Source: Valencia hispanica
Taxonomy: Eukaryota > Chordata > Actinopteri > Cyprinodontiformes > Valenciidae
Assembly (NCBI GenBank): GCA_963556495.2
Contig: OY747715.1
Coordinates: 20,354,239 to 20,418,238, forward strand
Length of the DNA stretch: 64,000 nt
Direction of reading: 5' to 3'
Shown here: positions 17,961 through 31,889 of the stretch, one piece after another
How positions within the stretch are numbered: position 1 is the stretch's first letter
Layout: each line of letters begins with the position of its first letter
Program-made: the position numbers and the translations under genes
Notes under the pieces: model-generated
Told to the model about the DNA's origin: nothing
Database searches by the model: none
What the model saw: only the letters and a program-made list of their open reading frames with translations

Positions 17961-19632
17961 ATGTAGTTATAAAAATCAATGTAAAAACCAATACATTTAT
18001 GATGCATTCTTGGACTTTTGTCCTTTAGAACAGTAAAGATGATAAGTCTTGAAAATCAAATATTCTTCAATAGTAATTTTCCTTTTTTCCATACTAATCC
18101 AGATCTGGAAAAGAGTTAAAGAAAATTCTGTCCTCTTCAGGCTTTTCAGGAATGTACATGAATCTTGAGGGTTCTCTCGTTTATTGATTTTCTTTCCTTC
18201 TTGTGTGTTTCAGGCTTTCATTCCACCCAAACAATCTCAGCAAAGAAAAAAAATTGTGTTTTGTTTTCAGTCAGTGAAACAAAGACAAGTCTCAAAGCAG
18301 ACAGTGATTGGGGAGTAGGCTGCCTGTGAGCAGAGTATCTGAGACAGGCTGGAGGGATGTCAAGGAGACTGGAAAGGGATTTGGGCTCTCAAGGACAACT
18401 TATCCGGATGACACAAGCACAGCTACAGTAGTCAGGCAGCAAAGTACAAACACTCCACTGTCGAGACGGATTGTGTCTCTGATGAAAACACGGATTGGTT
18501 AAAATGTCAACTTGAGGAAACTCGAGATTCTGCTCGGATATAAGGTCAGTCGAGGTCAGCACATGAGGTCAGATTCGTCTGAAGTCAACTGGCTACTCAG
18601 TTCACTCCAAAGAACAGCAAATAGTAAAGTTTCATTGTGCATACATTTTTTTTTCTCATATAGAACCATTTCTTTCGTATGAAGACATCCAAAGGATGTA
18701 AGAAACCCCTTTAGTAACTGTACTTCTGACTGTAAATGCTGATGAAAAAAGTCTTGGATCAGTAACTCAGGGCTTTCGGTAAAAAAGCCTGAATTCTGCC
18801 AGGTATGAACAAAGATAATCTTCTTCACTCTGACTGTGCATATCCAGATGTTGCACGTATTTTCCATTTGAACATTCCCCACCGCTTTGCAATGGCAGCA
18901 GAGAAAGAGTGATGGGATTTTCTTTTTAATCTGACCAAGCTTTCTACAGTGTAAGGGTTTTAAGATTCAACAGATTATCCTGAAATAACACAAAACAGAA
19001 GAGTTTTAAATTCCTAATATCTGTAAAAAAAATAACATCACACATGTAAGAACTGAGTTATACACAACTTTATTAGTCAATTTGATTCAAACTAACGAAA
19101 AACATTTGATACAATGTCAAACATAATCCACTGGCTCATGTGCTGTGCAGAGAGATTTAAATTTTGCACACCAGAGAGAAACAGTGATTTGGCCTATTTT
19201 TCTAAGAGATTTACACAACCTTCATATAATCCCAAAATATGATTTTTAAGGAAAGTTAGGATTATACTTTATATTTTAGTGACTGTCAGACTTTTATTGT
19301 GAAAACTTTCTAAAAGCAATATTAGTGCACACAAACACCTTCGATCTAACCAGCAAGAACTGCTTTCATCCTTCAAACTGTCCTCATTGAACTTTGGGTC
19401 TAGCCAAAAAAAGAAAAAAAGACGCTTATATGTTGTTGCACCATTTCAAAATTCACACATCAAAATCTTAAGACTGGTGAAAAGCTACAAGTATGCGCTG
19501 TTGGGTCGTATTTCTGAAAAAAGAGGAAACAGTAGCGGGGAAAAAATACTTAAGAGAGCTACAGTATTAATTGAAAAACTGTAATTAAACTTAAACAGGC
19601 TGTTCATCAGGTGACCAAGAGTTTAAGGCAAT

Positions 19633-19970
19633 ACAGTGGACTCCAGTATTTGCAGGAGTTAGGGACCACAGCCACACTAAATATACCTTAAAATGCATTA
19701 ATATGCACAGTAAAAACTGTCTTAGCATTATTATAGATGCTAACAACTACAATCTTCACACATCTCTGCTTTTGGGAGTATAGTCAGTCAGGACCGACCA
19801 AGGAAAATGAATAGCATTCCTGGATTGGCTGCTTTGCAAATGCTAACCAACAGCATGTCAAGTAGCATAGTGCCTAGGTATTACAGCTTCCCAAGCTGTA
19901 TTTTCTTTAGAATATTTTAGATATGGTCTATGAAAGAAATCTGCGAATAGGCGGATCTTTTGTGAATAAT
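19633..19970. mobile_element. possible small inverted-repeat element (MITE)
   Basis: The left edge CAGTGGACTCCAGTATTTGC and the inner right block, GAAATCTGCGAATAGGCGGA with a related ACTCCAGATTATTCAC on the opposite strand, look like the ends of a small non-autonomous DNA element that often carries CGCGAATA motifs. Similarity between the ends is weak and no target duplication is clear. Confidence 0.3.
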
Positions 19971-20222
19971 CTGGAGTTATGTTCTGCGGACAGGTGGATC
20001 CGTCAATACTGGACCTTGTGGTTCACTATAATAAAATGTAAAAAGAGTAGTGTCAAAGAAGACTCAGCAGAGGGTCCATTTTTAGGCATGTTTGATGTAA
20101 GCATTGTAAGTAAACTGATAAGAAAGTTGCTCCATGCCCTTTGAGAAGGTCGCTTAAAAAGGGCATCCACAGTCTGAAGCTTTTGTAAAAAAGAAATATT
20201 CTCACAGAGTCAGAGAAGACAA

Positions 20223-20252
20223 CTACAGATTAAATGTCCCTTTAATCTGTAG
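20223..20252. repeat. perfect 12-bp hairpin
   Basis: CTACAGATTAAA is followed by a 6-base loop and TTTAATCTGTAG. The short size makes a chance origin or a plain cruciform as likely as an RNA role. Confidence 0.7.
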
Positions 20253-23200
20253 TAGAGTAGAGAGATCTTTGCGTTTTACATTTGTTTTGAGGGTTTCTTT
20301 TGTTAAGTTTAATCATTAGTGAATACATACTAGAATAATTATTCCTGAATTAAATTCTTGATTCTGATTGATTAGCTCTGGCAGATTTTTCTTATAATCT
20401 TTAGTTGAAGATTTTAATTGTAATACTAATCCTAAATAATTTTTAAAAACATATAAAGAAATCTCCTTATTCTTCTAATATGTGATACAGCTCAGTCAAT
20501 GGAACAGATAATTATTCATCATTCATCTTTTTTTTTTTTTATAAATGGGGAGAATAACTGCTGTGTGATCCTTAATATACAACCTAATACTGCAACATAA
20601 TATTCAGAGTTTTTTGTGTTTTGCAGGGAGATTTATCATTACAGGACATGCTCAAAAAATATGCATGCTCCAATAATACAGTGCACACTTAGCAGAAGAT
20701 GACTTCTAATTATGTTAATGTACCCCAATTAACCTAGGTCTCTATGGAGACTAAACTTCAAAGGTTGTGTGGGTGCACAATGTCGCATTATTTTGAGACA
20801 CTGCTTGGAGGATAATGTGCTCTTGGGGTAAACAATCAAGCAGCAGGTGGGCTGAATAAATTAGACAAAAATACAAATCAGTAAATATTAAAAGGGACAA
20901 AGACGCACAAACAGTTGCAAAATGATTAAAGGTCAAACATCTACAGAGCTATAAAATCTGTTCTTATCCCTTAAGCACTAAGATGTTCAGTGGTTCATGA
21001 AAACATATTTAAGCTAAAATAAATTAATAAGAACTCAAATGCTTTCATTAGGAAATATTAATCAATTCCTAGTACACTTTACTGATCATGATTCAGTGAG
21101 ACTCTAAACATCTTTTTTGACTTATTCATTAACTTCTAGATGTAGATGCTGCAACAGAGAAGATTATATTAATGATAAGAAATGCATCACATTGCACACA
21201 CCTGAATTTTTACTTCCGAACTATTTTTTTCATCCCAAAACAAGCTTTATTATTCAAATGGCTGTCTGGTCTTTAAACTCTAACGCTCTGTTTCCAAACT
21301 CTATTTTATCATAGTACATACCCAGAGTTTTCTCAGAGTACATACCCAGTTTAAATATCTTTAAAACTAATTCCCCTACTGTGATTTTTTTCTAACCAAT
21401 AATTCTCAACTGCAAAGTTAGTAGTCATAAAAAGTTATGTCTCCCTGTTAGTTTGATAATTATGAATGTTCTTTATTGCAATGTTTTTAACATTACGCTC
21501 CTTTTCAAAGCAGCTATCGGCACTAAATTCATTTGCTTTTTCAGCAAACCTTCAGCAAACCATTTCAGAAAGTCACCCTTTAATCCACTGAGCACTAACA
21601 GTCCTACAGCTGAGTCCGAATAATTTCAAGAAGGAAAAGTGCTTAGCAATGAAAAATGACATTAAATTAGAAGTGATGGACAGAGACAGATATTTCTGCT
21701 TACAGACAGTTGATGCAAAGACTAAGGAGGGGAAAAACGTCAGTTTTGAAGGCAGGAGGTGGAGAGCTTAAATAATGAGATTTAAAAATAACCTTTCTAA
21801 ATCATTCTAACTACTTCTAAATACATTATTTAATATTTTAATTTTATTTTAATGGAAACCTTTGATATTAATTTAAAATCTCTTTCGATTCGGAGTCAAT
21901 AACTGTACAACGTTTTGACCTCAAATATTCTATGCTAGGTTCATGAAGTTCACCTTTTACCATGATAAAGCTAATAAACTTGTGCAAAAACATAATGTAC
22001 AGCCTTCCTCCCTCCAGGAACCAGATGCTGCTCAGTAAATATACTTACTCATCAGGAAATATGACAACCAGTTTGGAGTGTGCTAATACAATAATAACAA
22101 CAAGCCAAAACTGTGATAAAAAAGAACAAAGTGAAGAGACAGGAAAACGTGGGTTATTTGCAGTCAATACCATTATCTCAATATTCAGCAACAGTATCAC
22201 AATTGTACAGTTTTCTGATATCTTGCAGCCCTAACCGTAATTGACATGTTTTAAAATATTTCATGATGTTTTTACTAGCAAACTAAAAGCTTCTTGAAAT
22301 GGAAAATATTAGGCTAGCTAAAGCAAAGAATATTCACAACTTTTTTGGTTTTATTTTCATTTTATAGTAAATAGGATCACAATCATCCAGAAAAAATCAA
22401 CAAACTTTTACTTAAAAGTTGTTTTGGGCAGAACCATTCATTGAACTACTTTTTAAAGAAAGAGTGAACTTTACCCCATTCTTGTTGCTGAGGATCTAGA
22501 ATGTTTTCTTGACCAACAAAGTACAAAACAATGGAACCCCAAAATATTACAAAACTGTATGGCTTTCTTTTAATAAGGCAGACATCTGAGGCCCTTTTTA
22601 TGGATCAAGAATAATTTAAAGATACATTTTCTACAAAAACATGTATTATCACAGTTAATTTCATTAAAATATTGCTTATTTTTTGTTGAGCAAATAAAAA
22701 TCAAAAGTCACACACAAAATAGTGCTTGTATTAGAAACTATTTCATAAAATCCAATTTTTGTCTTCAACGTGATTATTTACAACCACCATGCTAAAACAT
22801 TTTGAAGCCTATGACTTAAAGATTTACAGAAAAAGTAACTGAACTAATAACAACATAAAACAAGAGCTTGTTCTCAAAAAAAAACCTCACAAGCCATCTT
22901 TGAAACTATTTTGCAAGGTTCAAGGTAGGTATAATAGTTTCCTATTGGAAAATGTGTCTTGGACAAAGGATACTGCAAAACAGTACATACATATAACTAA
23001 ACGAGCTACATCAGTTGCAACAATCATAATATATGCAATATGTTAAACGAAGTCTTGAAACTGCATAAGGAATGGCAGAAAGGATGGACTGATGGAAATT
23101 GTGCTCACCTACACAAAGTTATTTCTGCCAGATGGAGAAACTCTAGTTCCTGAGATTAAAGTCTTACATACACTTTAACTGGAATGTTTGTCCTTCCACA

Positions 23201-24129
23201 TGTTTTATAAAATATACATATAAAAAAACGGTTTGCTTTATTTTAGCACCTTTTTAGATTATACTGTAAGCAGCCAACTCCTTTAATAACATGTAGACAG
23301 CAATAATGGTGAGATCTTCAATGTCCACATACAGTAAAAGAAAATGTGCAAACAGCAAATGTCTTTTAGTGTCTAATCTCCTCTTTTAATGGATTACCAA
23401 ATGGAAGGTGAAAAAGTGACTATAAATATTTGCTTTGTGGGTTTAAAACTCATCTTGATTTCTCTGCTGAAAAGCATATATAGTTCATGTCTGCAGCTTG
23501 GGGGCTAAGCTAGAGGAGACAGATCAATTGTGAGGATAAATGTTAAAGTGAGAGGAAACAACGTAGGAGTAAGAAGTGGCAGGTCAAACCAGTCCTCTGC
23601 AGTCAGCCTGTTTCCTAATTGCTCCCATGGCTCAGCTTGTCAGAATGGGAGCAGCAAAGCGAAGGACTTAGGCGGAGGAAAGGGGGCATCGTGACCTCTC
23701 ACTTTGTTCCTTTATTTTATCAGTTTCAACACTGAATTACCAAAGCCATGCTTTGGTAATTGGAAGTAATTTTGCTTCTGTTCTTCATGTTTCCACTGTA
23801 AATTTCACATATTTAGCAGAAACATGATTCACTGCCATAAATCAGGAACATTTTGCCATCCTGAGTGTTTGATTTACAAGAGAGACCTGCTTCAAACACA
23901 TAAAATGCACACAATCTTTGACCACTTCGAACAGGTCTCGCATGACAATCTTGCCAAACTGATATCAAGTATTTTTACTGTCTTTTTAATCTAGTCTTTT
24001 TACTGATGCATGTTTGGATATGGGCCTGTTTGTCCTGTGCATTCTTAACTATAGCTTAGCTCTAGCGGTTGTCCCCTGCGCCTTTAAGCATGCGGTTTAC
24101 CTGGCCTTGACAGCTCTGTTCTTTCGAAG

Positions 24130-25800
24130 ATGCCCTTCCTCTCTCAAGTGTTAGATAGGATGTTTATCAGCAAGTGCTAGTGTTCCTTGAAGAGAACAAA
24201 GTCATGGATGTGTTCCAATCAGGCTTTAGAGCCATACATAGTACTGAGTCTGTCCATCTAAAGGTTTTAAATGATATTTTCATCGTTACGGACTCTGGCC
24301 ATTATGCTCTTTTCCTTCTTTTCGATTGTTATGTCTGCTTTGTTCTTATTTACTCAAATGTGCCTTTTGTGTGATGATCGATGACAATGTATCATCATCT
24401 GCACCTGTGCTGTGGGGGTTCCCCCAGGGCTCCATCTTGGGACTTTTTTGTTTTCTCTATCTCTTCTTATTTTCTATGCCGATGACTGCCAGATCTATCT
24501 GCCACTTAAGCCTCAGTCTTCCCTGCAGCCGCCTTTAGACTGTTTTAAGGACATTAGAGAGTGGTTGGCCACTAACCATTTACACTTGGGTGACTCAAAA
24601 ACTGAAACTATTCTTTTTGCCCCAATTGGGGAAGGTGATGTCACCTCGATAGATCTGTCCTCCATGCACTTCGATCTTAGCCATACAGTTACATATCTTA
24701 GTATAAATCTGTTTTTCCCACCTCAAACGGATTTTAAAATGTAAATCTATTTTAAATAAGAAGCATTTGGAATCCATCATCCACACATTTAGTACTTCCT
24801 GACTAGACTACTCAAATTCTTCTCTAGTCAGAATTAATAAGGCCTTCATTTCCCATCTTCAATTGGTCCAAAATGCGACTGCTAGGTTTTTAACTGGTGT
24901 CACAAGAAGGCAGCATATCACACCTGTTCTGAGCTCGTTGTATTGGTTGCCTGTGAGAGCCTTTAAGTATATATATGCTCCTAAACTCTGGAATGAGCTC
25001 TCTCTTCCTGTCAAGCAGTCTGCTTTATTTGCTTTTAAAACTTGTTTAAAAACATATTTATTTACTATAGTTTTTAGAATAGAATAATCCTTTATTGCCC
25101 CACAAAGAGGAAATGCAGCTGTAACAGCAGCAAAGTCACGGGTAATAAAGCATTTATATTTGCACAAGAAAAGTATGAATACAGAATTAAGAATAATATA
25201 TGTACATTAAGGACAAAATTACAAAACCAAAGTACTGCGCAGTTATTAAAAATAAAATGGCATACTCCAATTTGAATGTGCAAGCGAGTTGGATAATTTA
25301 AAATAAAATATTTACAGAATGTGCATGTGTAGTTGTGTATCAACAAGTAAATTTATTATGTACAAGAAGTTACAAAAATATATAAACTGTGAAAAACAGA
25401 TGTGCAAATAACAGAAGCAGAAATGTTACTTGAAGTGAGAAAAACAGTGCAAATTACAGCAGAGATTTAAACATTGGAAGCAGCGATGGTTATAGAGTCT
25501 AACAGCTGCTGGGAGGAAGGACCCATGATAACGCTCTTTCATACACCTAGGATGCAGCAGTCTGTCACTGAAGGAGCTCTCCAGACTTTTAGCTTGTATT
25601 GTAGAGTTTGTTTGTTGCTTGTACTGTCACAATGCTTAGTATCACTGCACTTTTTGACAGTTTTATATATTCACTGATATCCGACTTTTTACCTTTCCAT
25701 TTTACCTACCTGTGTATTTTCTGTACAGCACTTTGGTTGACTATTATGTCATGTTTAAAGTTCTCTACAAATAAAATTTGATTGACTGATTGATTAAAGA
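24130..25800 (+). mobile_element. L2-type LINE fragment with reverse transcriptase
   Basis: Degenerate L2-type reverse transcriptase blocks appear in order. VFQSGFRAIHSTESVHLKVL is near 24205. A GVPPG box with ILG-like sequence is near 24415. FYADDCQIYLPL, which keeps the catalytic YADD, is near 24475. WLATNHLHLGDSKTETILFA is near 24565. The C-terminal LVQNATARFLTGVTRRQHIT and PVLSSLYWLPV are near 24865. The tail, TTTAAAGTTCTCTACAAATA then AAATTTGATTGACTGATTGA, ends near 25797. Stops and frameshifts show that it is dead. An opposite-strand LINE tail splits it at 25076-25590. Confidence 0.85.
25076..25590 (-). mobile_element. Rex1/Babar-like LINE tail nested in the L2 copy
   Basis: Read on the minus strand, it ends in TTTGTGGGGCAATAAAGGAT followed by TATTCTATTCTA, a typical LINE 3' tail. 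Its inner end holds AGACTGCTGCATCCTAGGTG and CCTCCCAGCAGCTGTTAGAC. The hexamer TTTTAG lies on both sides and may be the target duplication. L2 sequence continues on both flanks, which fixes the order of the insertions. Confidence 0.7.
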
Positions 25801-25959
25801 CCTATGCATACACATCTGTTATGCTTCCTATGTGGTTAACATTGGGAAACATTGTTTTATATCTAAAGTGCTTTCCAAATATATTAATGAACCTTCAATT
25901 TATTGTAGTATGTAACATATTTTCTTCTAGTATTTAGCTCCATCCACCTTCTCATCAGC

Positions 25960-26340
25960 TCTCACTAGCTTCCCTGCCCCTGCAGTGGAAAAGCATCCTC
26001 ATAGCATGATGCTGCCACCACCATGCCGGGATATTTTTTCAGGGTAATATGTATAGTGTTACTTTTCTGTCATGCATATTGTTTTGCATGTAGGCCAAAA
26101 AGTTTACATTTGGTCTTATTTCACTGGAGCACTTTCTTCCACCAGTTTTTTGTGTCTCCTAAATGGCTTGTGGAAAACTGCAAAACAGGATTTGTTGTGG
26201 CTTTGTTGCTGGGCTCTTTGTTGCACCAACTTGGTCCACCAGTATGTACTAGTCATACTGGTGGACCAAGTTGGTCGCACTCGAGGATAAAAAGTCTGTG
26301 CATCACAGAAAGTCTCCCTGGGGTTCAACAACAGACACGC
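25960..26340 (-). mobile_element. Tc1-type remnant, antisense
   Basis: GCATGATGCTGCCACCACCA followed by TGCCGGGATATT, and further on GAGCACTTTCTTCCACCAG and ATGGCTTGTGGAAAACTGCA, are in the order known from fish Tc1-type elements read antisense. Termini are not clear. A near-perfect hairpin at 26225-26275 sits inside or at its edge. Confidence 0.6.
26225..26275. repeat. perfect 22-bp inverted repeat with 7-base loop
   Basis: The left arm, 26225-26246, starts ACCAACTTGG and ends CAGTATG. The right arm, 26254-26275, is its exact reverse complement. The loop is TACTAGT. Pairing extends a little further with one bulge. Stem length is in the microRNA range, but the loop is short and the stem has no mismatches, so a template-switch palindrome is an equal explanation. 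Confidence 0.92.
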
Positions 26341-27737
26341 ATTAGGCCTATATCATACTCTAAACCAGTCAGTGATAGTGAAGGGCAGGACCCCCCTCTG
26401 ATTGGATGTGGTCCAGATTTTCCGCTATATGTGTATTTTTTGTGCTGCAGTTAAAGAGGGGTGAATAGGTTAGGCTAGTCAGATAAACAGAGTGGATGCA
26501 ATGCCTATGAGGAGAGAATAGTTTCAAACATTATGGCCAAGCTCAAATTTTGTAGCACTGGCAATGAGCCATCATAAAATACCTGAGTCCTTCAGAAATC
26601 ATTATCAGTGCTCTGAAACCGAGCCATCAACCTCCCAGGTTATGTCAAGCCCTGGTCCAGAGATTTGTTGAGCCAAAAAGAGATGGTCTGCCACAACGGT
26701 CTCACCATTTTTAGCTTGTGAGTAGGTCGTTAATAATAACAAATTTTGCTGAGCCAGAAATTGCCCTAGAAATTGTTATGATAATATTATCGTTTCAAGA
26801 CCATTTTCAACTAATGTCTAAATGCATGTACACCCTCTAAATGTTCAATAACCTTTAATTTCTAAAGAACATTTACCACTGTAACTAGAAGACATTTTTA
26901 ATAGCCGATATAAATTAACAAAACAACCGAAAACAAAAAGAACAAAATTACCCTTCAAAAAAAATCAATCACTTGGCTCAGACAAACAAAAAGTGCAAAC
27001 TAACAATAATAACACCTATCCACTGCGGCTATTTGGACCATATAGCCTATGTTCTTTTCATCCATTCTATTTGGTAGAAAGGAGACATGTGAGGAAAACA
27101 AATAAGCATGCAAATGAAAATTATAGCAGCTAAAAAATGACTGAGCTCATTTGAATTTATCATGCAATTAATTTAATTCTAATTTATTGAGACAGGCCTG
27201 CTTGGGAACTGTGTTGCTCTGCATGGTTCACAGATCTATAATTTAGGTTTTCTTTTCTTTTCTTTAATTTCATTGATAATTTTTTTCTTCAGAGGTTTTT
27301 AGGTTTACATTTTGGCTCATTTAAACACTTTAAACACATTTTCAGTAAGTTTACCTGTCTTGTAATTTTGGGTGCACCTAACTTGAAATGAGAAGTAAAG
27401 CAGAACAGAAGCTAACTGGACCACTAATTCATTCCAAATATCCTCACAGCCGTAACACCTACCCCTTATTTTTACCTGCTGTTCTCTGCATCCATGATGA
27501 CATTAAACTTTCCAGTCTGTGAGTCGCTCATAAGGCACAGGAACTTTTGCAGTTACAAATAATTTAGATTTTGTTATCTTTGATTCACCTGAGACTAGCT
27601 GGGTTTTTGGTTGAGCAAACATGGAGATGATGCACAGCAGCATCATCTCACTCTACAGTGGCTGGAGACATAGTTGACATCTTTGTTTTGCACAAATAAT
27701 TTGTTTCTTCATGCAAAGGTGCGCAACACTTATAATA

Positions 27738-28165
27738 AACCTTTCACATTTTGTCACATTACAGCCACAATTTGTATGTTATTGGTGTTTTTATGGGCCT
27801 ACACAAAGTAGGATATAATCATAAAGTGGAAAAGCAAGCTTTTTACAAGTCAAAATATGAAATGTGTGGTCTGCATAAGTATTTAACCTCCATTACTCCA
27901 TTACGCCTAAATAAAACCCAGTCCAAGGAATTGCAATTATGTCTGTAACTGTTCTGCAAAGACCTCAGAGGTCTGAAAAAAAGCATCACAAAGACCAAGA
28001 AACACAGCAGATAGGTCAGGTAGGAAGTTGTGGAGAAGTTTAAAACAGGATTAGTTAATAAAATAACACCCCAAGCTTTGACTGTCTCAATGATCCAAAA
28101 ATGAAAAGAGTATGACACAACTGCAAACCTACCAAGACATGGCTGGGTATCTAGAAGGACCTGCA
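27738..28165 (+). mobile_element. Tc1-type element, left part
   Basis: The left end has TTCACATTTTGTCACATTAC followed by AGCCACAA, the well-known end of an abundant fish Tc1-type family. Further in, GGAAGTTGTGGAGAAGTTTA with GGATTAGTTAATAAAAT corresponds to transposase residues of the EVVEKFK type, followed by a CAAGCTTTGA block. Stops break the frame. The right half of the element is not evident. Confidence 0.72.
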
Positions 28166-28518
28166 TCATCACAAGAAATTTCACACGAGAGGTTTTTAAT
28201 GAAGCATCTGAAGGACCCTAATTTAGTTAAGACAAGAATTTGTGGACAGTAGGAGTTAATGTACAATTTTAGCTGCACAGTGAAAATTATGAAAATCTCT
28301 TCTGGGACTGTAAGCCAGGATGTTTGTGCAGACAGCAGTAGAAAAAGGGAAGATAGCATGCAAGTAAATGTACAGCCAAATAAAAAATAAAAAAAGGCCA
28401 CACTGCCTGCTAAAGGAAATGTTTAAAAAAAAAGTTTGGCTTCCAAGAAGAAGCTAAACATCAAGGTTTTGGTTCTGATGTGTTTAGTTTTGTATAGTGC
28501 AAGCATATTGAGTTGAAG

Positions 28519-28534
28519 GAGGGGGGGGGGGGGG
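28519..28534 (+). repeat. poly-G tract
   Basis: An uninterrupted run of about 14-15 G follows GGAGG at an otherwise AT-rich site. The length is likely to be polymorphic and error-prone in sequencing. Confidence 0.9.
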
Positions 28535-30220
28535 TGTATAATCTACTACTGCATCAGAACTGGGTGTGTTACTTTAGCTGTGATCTCAGTCTCACTTTTG
28601 TTTTGGTTTTTTAACCATACTTAATAATTACCTGACCATCTCAAAGTATAAAGCTTCATACACATTCTGTGACTTCACCCAAGTGCTCAATTACGTATTA
28701 GATGAATTGGAAAATTGGTCAGGCTTTCCTATCTCTGATGCTGCTTAAAGCAGTTGGCATTGGTTAGTGAATCTTCTTTAGGGCAAACAGAGCCCCTGCA
28801 TAGTATAGATTGTTATTGAACTACATCATTTTTACATTTACTAAAACCTTCAGATATTAATAGATCTTTTTCTCATTTAGGTATTTACTGGAGCAAAATC
28901 TGGATCATGTTTAACCAGAGTCAGTAAACCCTGAGCATTTAGCCAAATTTAGCCAACATAGAAAGTATATGCTTCAAATCATATAAAAAAAGTTTGTTTT
29001 AGGTACACTGTTTCTCTCACATTACCAAAAGAAAGGCATCCAGTCATTCGTCATCCCCTAAAGTTCAGTTTCTGCTTGAATTAGAATCTCAGTAAATCTA
29101 GTGTTGTTTTCCTCTATTGTTCATTTGAGAGTATGTATATGTGCATCAGAGTGGAAGTTTAAAATCTGATGAAGGCTTTGAATAGTCCCTATAATAAGTG
29201 TCCTGTTAGTCATCCGCAGAAAGCAGGCAGAAATTATACGCGGAACTGGAGAATGTGTACAGTTTCCAACCTACAGCGGCAATTACCTTCAATATGATGA
29301 ACAGAGCAGGCCTTGTGTGGAGGCGGCAGGCTGCAGCAAAGCTTTTATCTGAAGGCACAAGTGAAAGTAATAATGGAATAATTGTTTTGGAAGATGGTTG
29401 TCTCTGCTACTTGCAAAGCCCCACTAACTTCTGCTGGCGAGCAGTGTGTCTGATTTCATAGAGACGTGTGTTGGGATTTAAAATGAAGTGTGGATGTGTA
29501 AGTTCTTGTTGTATGGGCTTGAAGAGTGTGTGAGGGGAATTTTGGCCAAAATATCAGGTTTTCAGAGCTAAAAGCAACATAAGTAAAGTACAAATACAAT
29601 CTGCCTTTCATCACAACTGCATCTCCTAATCTCTGCCCTACAGTACCAACCTTGGGCTGTTTCCCTTCTGAAACACATTTTTATACTTTTTCTTCAAGGA
29701 ACAATCACCAGTCTGGAAAAAAACCAGCAAAGGTTGGAAGGTGAATTCCAATCAAATACCCCACAAAAGAACAGTTTAATATTTAATCTTTTGATGTAGG
29801 GCATTGGATTGCATATTTGTGAGCATGCTACAATATGTAGTAGAGCACTGACATAATAGCAGAACATTTTCTTAGCAACAGACTCTAGTAGCTGAAAACA
29901 TTGGCAGAACATATTTAAGTTGCTTCAATGATAGAGAACAACAACAACAAAGGACATGGGTCATGTTAGTTTGTAATTCCCATTCAAAATTCAGATTAAA
30001 TACTTATTTTACTGTATTTCCTCCTTTCTACTGGTTGAAGTTTATTTCCCTAACTCTACATTAGATTCACAGTTAGATAATCAAACACTGTCACAAATAC
30101 GTTAATCTATAGTTAATAACCTTAATCTTATTCTGAGATATAAAGCCAGTGTGAATGGTTGTTGACTGATATTTATTTCAGTTTTGTTTCTTATAATAAA
30201 ATAGGATTTTTGGTTTAAAG

Positions 30221-30853
30221 TAGTAGTGGGTGAAATAAATGGTATAAGGTAGAAATTATATAAATTTGGCCAAAGGAAAAGATTTTGACTATACCGGCCA
30301 ACCGCGATTGCACATGTTGATGATGTCATCAAGCTGTACCTATATGTACTTTGTACCGGGTACGCAAGGAGGATAAATACTGATGTTCAGTGTTCGTATT
30401 TACACTAGATATTGTAAGTTTAAAATGTATTATTTTCTGTTAAACTAAAAAGAAACCTGTTGAATCTTAAGAGTTATTGGTTAAAATATGTGCAGGTTTA
30501 TTTCTGTACGATATAACATTTATATATAAGTAATCAGGAAAGCAGAAAGAAATGTCATTTCTCTTTTTACAATTTGCACTTCAGTTCAAAGAATTTTGAA
30601 TGTTGTGTTTTCTTAATATTTAGCTTGTATTTTATTTAAAATATATTCATCTTTATGTTATGAAATATTTGTGTTACACTTTTGGGGAAAAACATTTTTA
30701 TTTTATTTTTATGAATTTTGCACAATAAAAGTTCATTAAATGGCATTCTATGGTTTTTATAGTCGATGTTCTGCTGGTATGTGAGAATGTTCAAAATGTC
30801 ATTTTGACTTTTTATCACAATATAGTTTTGAAGCCATATCGCCCGTCCCTTGC
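30221..30853. mobile_element. degenerate hAT-type element
   Basis: The right edge, read on the opposite strand, is AGGGACGGGCGATATGGCTT followed by CAAAACTATATTGTG, a common fish hAT terminus. The left edge AGTGGGTGAAATAAATGGTA is a decayed version of it. No exact 8-bp duplication survives, and the interior shows no transposase. Confidence 0.5.
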
Positions 30854-31889
30854 TTTAAGTATACTAAAGACATAATAACCTTTTTTTTCTCAGTCTAGTA
30901 TTCAGAAAACTGCCAGCCGCAAAGATTCTTGAGTGTACTTTCAAACCAGATACTTACATACACTCTATGCAAGTAATAGCTACTTACTTCACTGTAGATG
31001 ATGACACTCTTATTCAGCCAGCAGCTTCAAATCATTAGCTTTTGTTTTGGGGTTTATATGAACAGCTTGCACCACGCCACGTCCAGCTCTGGGACACAAA
31101 ACTTGTTTCCTCCCCAATAGCTGAACATCCCCATGCTCTCTATGTAATTGCTTTAAGATATGAATGGAGCAACTTCAGGCATCTGGAAATTGTACCCAAG
31201 GATGAACCATACTTGTGGATCATTATTCCCTCGCTGATATTATCCCTGATTTCATTAGATTTTTCCTGGATGATGTCACACAAGGAAGCAGTGTGTTTGG
31301 GGTATGAAATTAAAATATATCCACACGAGACATAATTGCGTCCACTTTCCCAAACGCTTTATTGGCATAGTAATCTTAGTGAATGTACACTTAATTGATG
31401 GAAAGAAAGTGATAAAAGAAAATCTTTAACAGATTTGCTTTCTCATTATTCTGTATTTAGCAGAGAGAAAAATTTTGGGTTAGGAAATGTTTAATCCTAT
31501 TTAATGTCAAACAGTAAGAAAAATAGGGTGTTTTTTTATTATATAATGTGTGCAAATATCTGCTTTCAATTGAGTAACATTGTTTCAATCATTATAGTCT
31601 TTCAGGGAGCTTGGTTTATCCTGAATGTATCATCTAGCAAGGATCTCTTAAACTTTTGTTTGAACTGAACGCCAGGAAATTCAGAAAGTTTGAATTCAAA
31701 TTTTTGCTTATTAATGAGGTGGGAAACAGTTTCCTTCAAAGCTCTATATAGGCTAAGACTCTTGGAGGACAGACTGGCCACTTTTCTTCACTCTACTCCT
31801 TCACTCTGCTATTTTTCTCTTCTGCTACTCTCCAGTTACATTATTTGTCGTTATTTCAACTGTTAACTTTGTTTTTTCTCATTGTTTTT

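Noticed and set aside
23735..23761. Hairpin AATTACCAAAGC with 3-base loop
   Set aside because: Only 12 bp with a 3-base loop; too small to argue for a function.
31042..31335. 97-codon plus-strand frame with a hydrophobic stretch
   Set aside because: No recognised family, no splice or promoter context, and length is within what chance allows in 64 kb.
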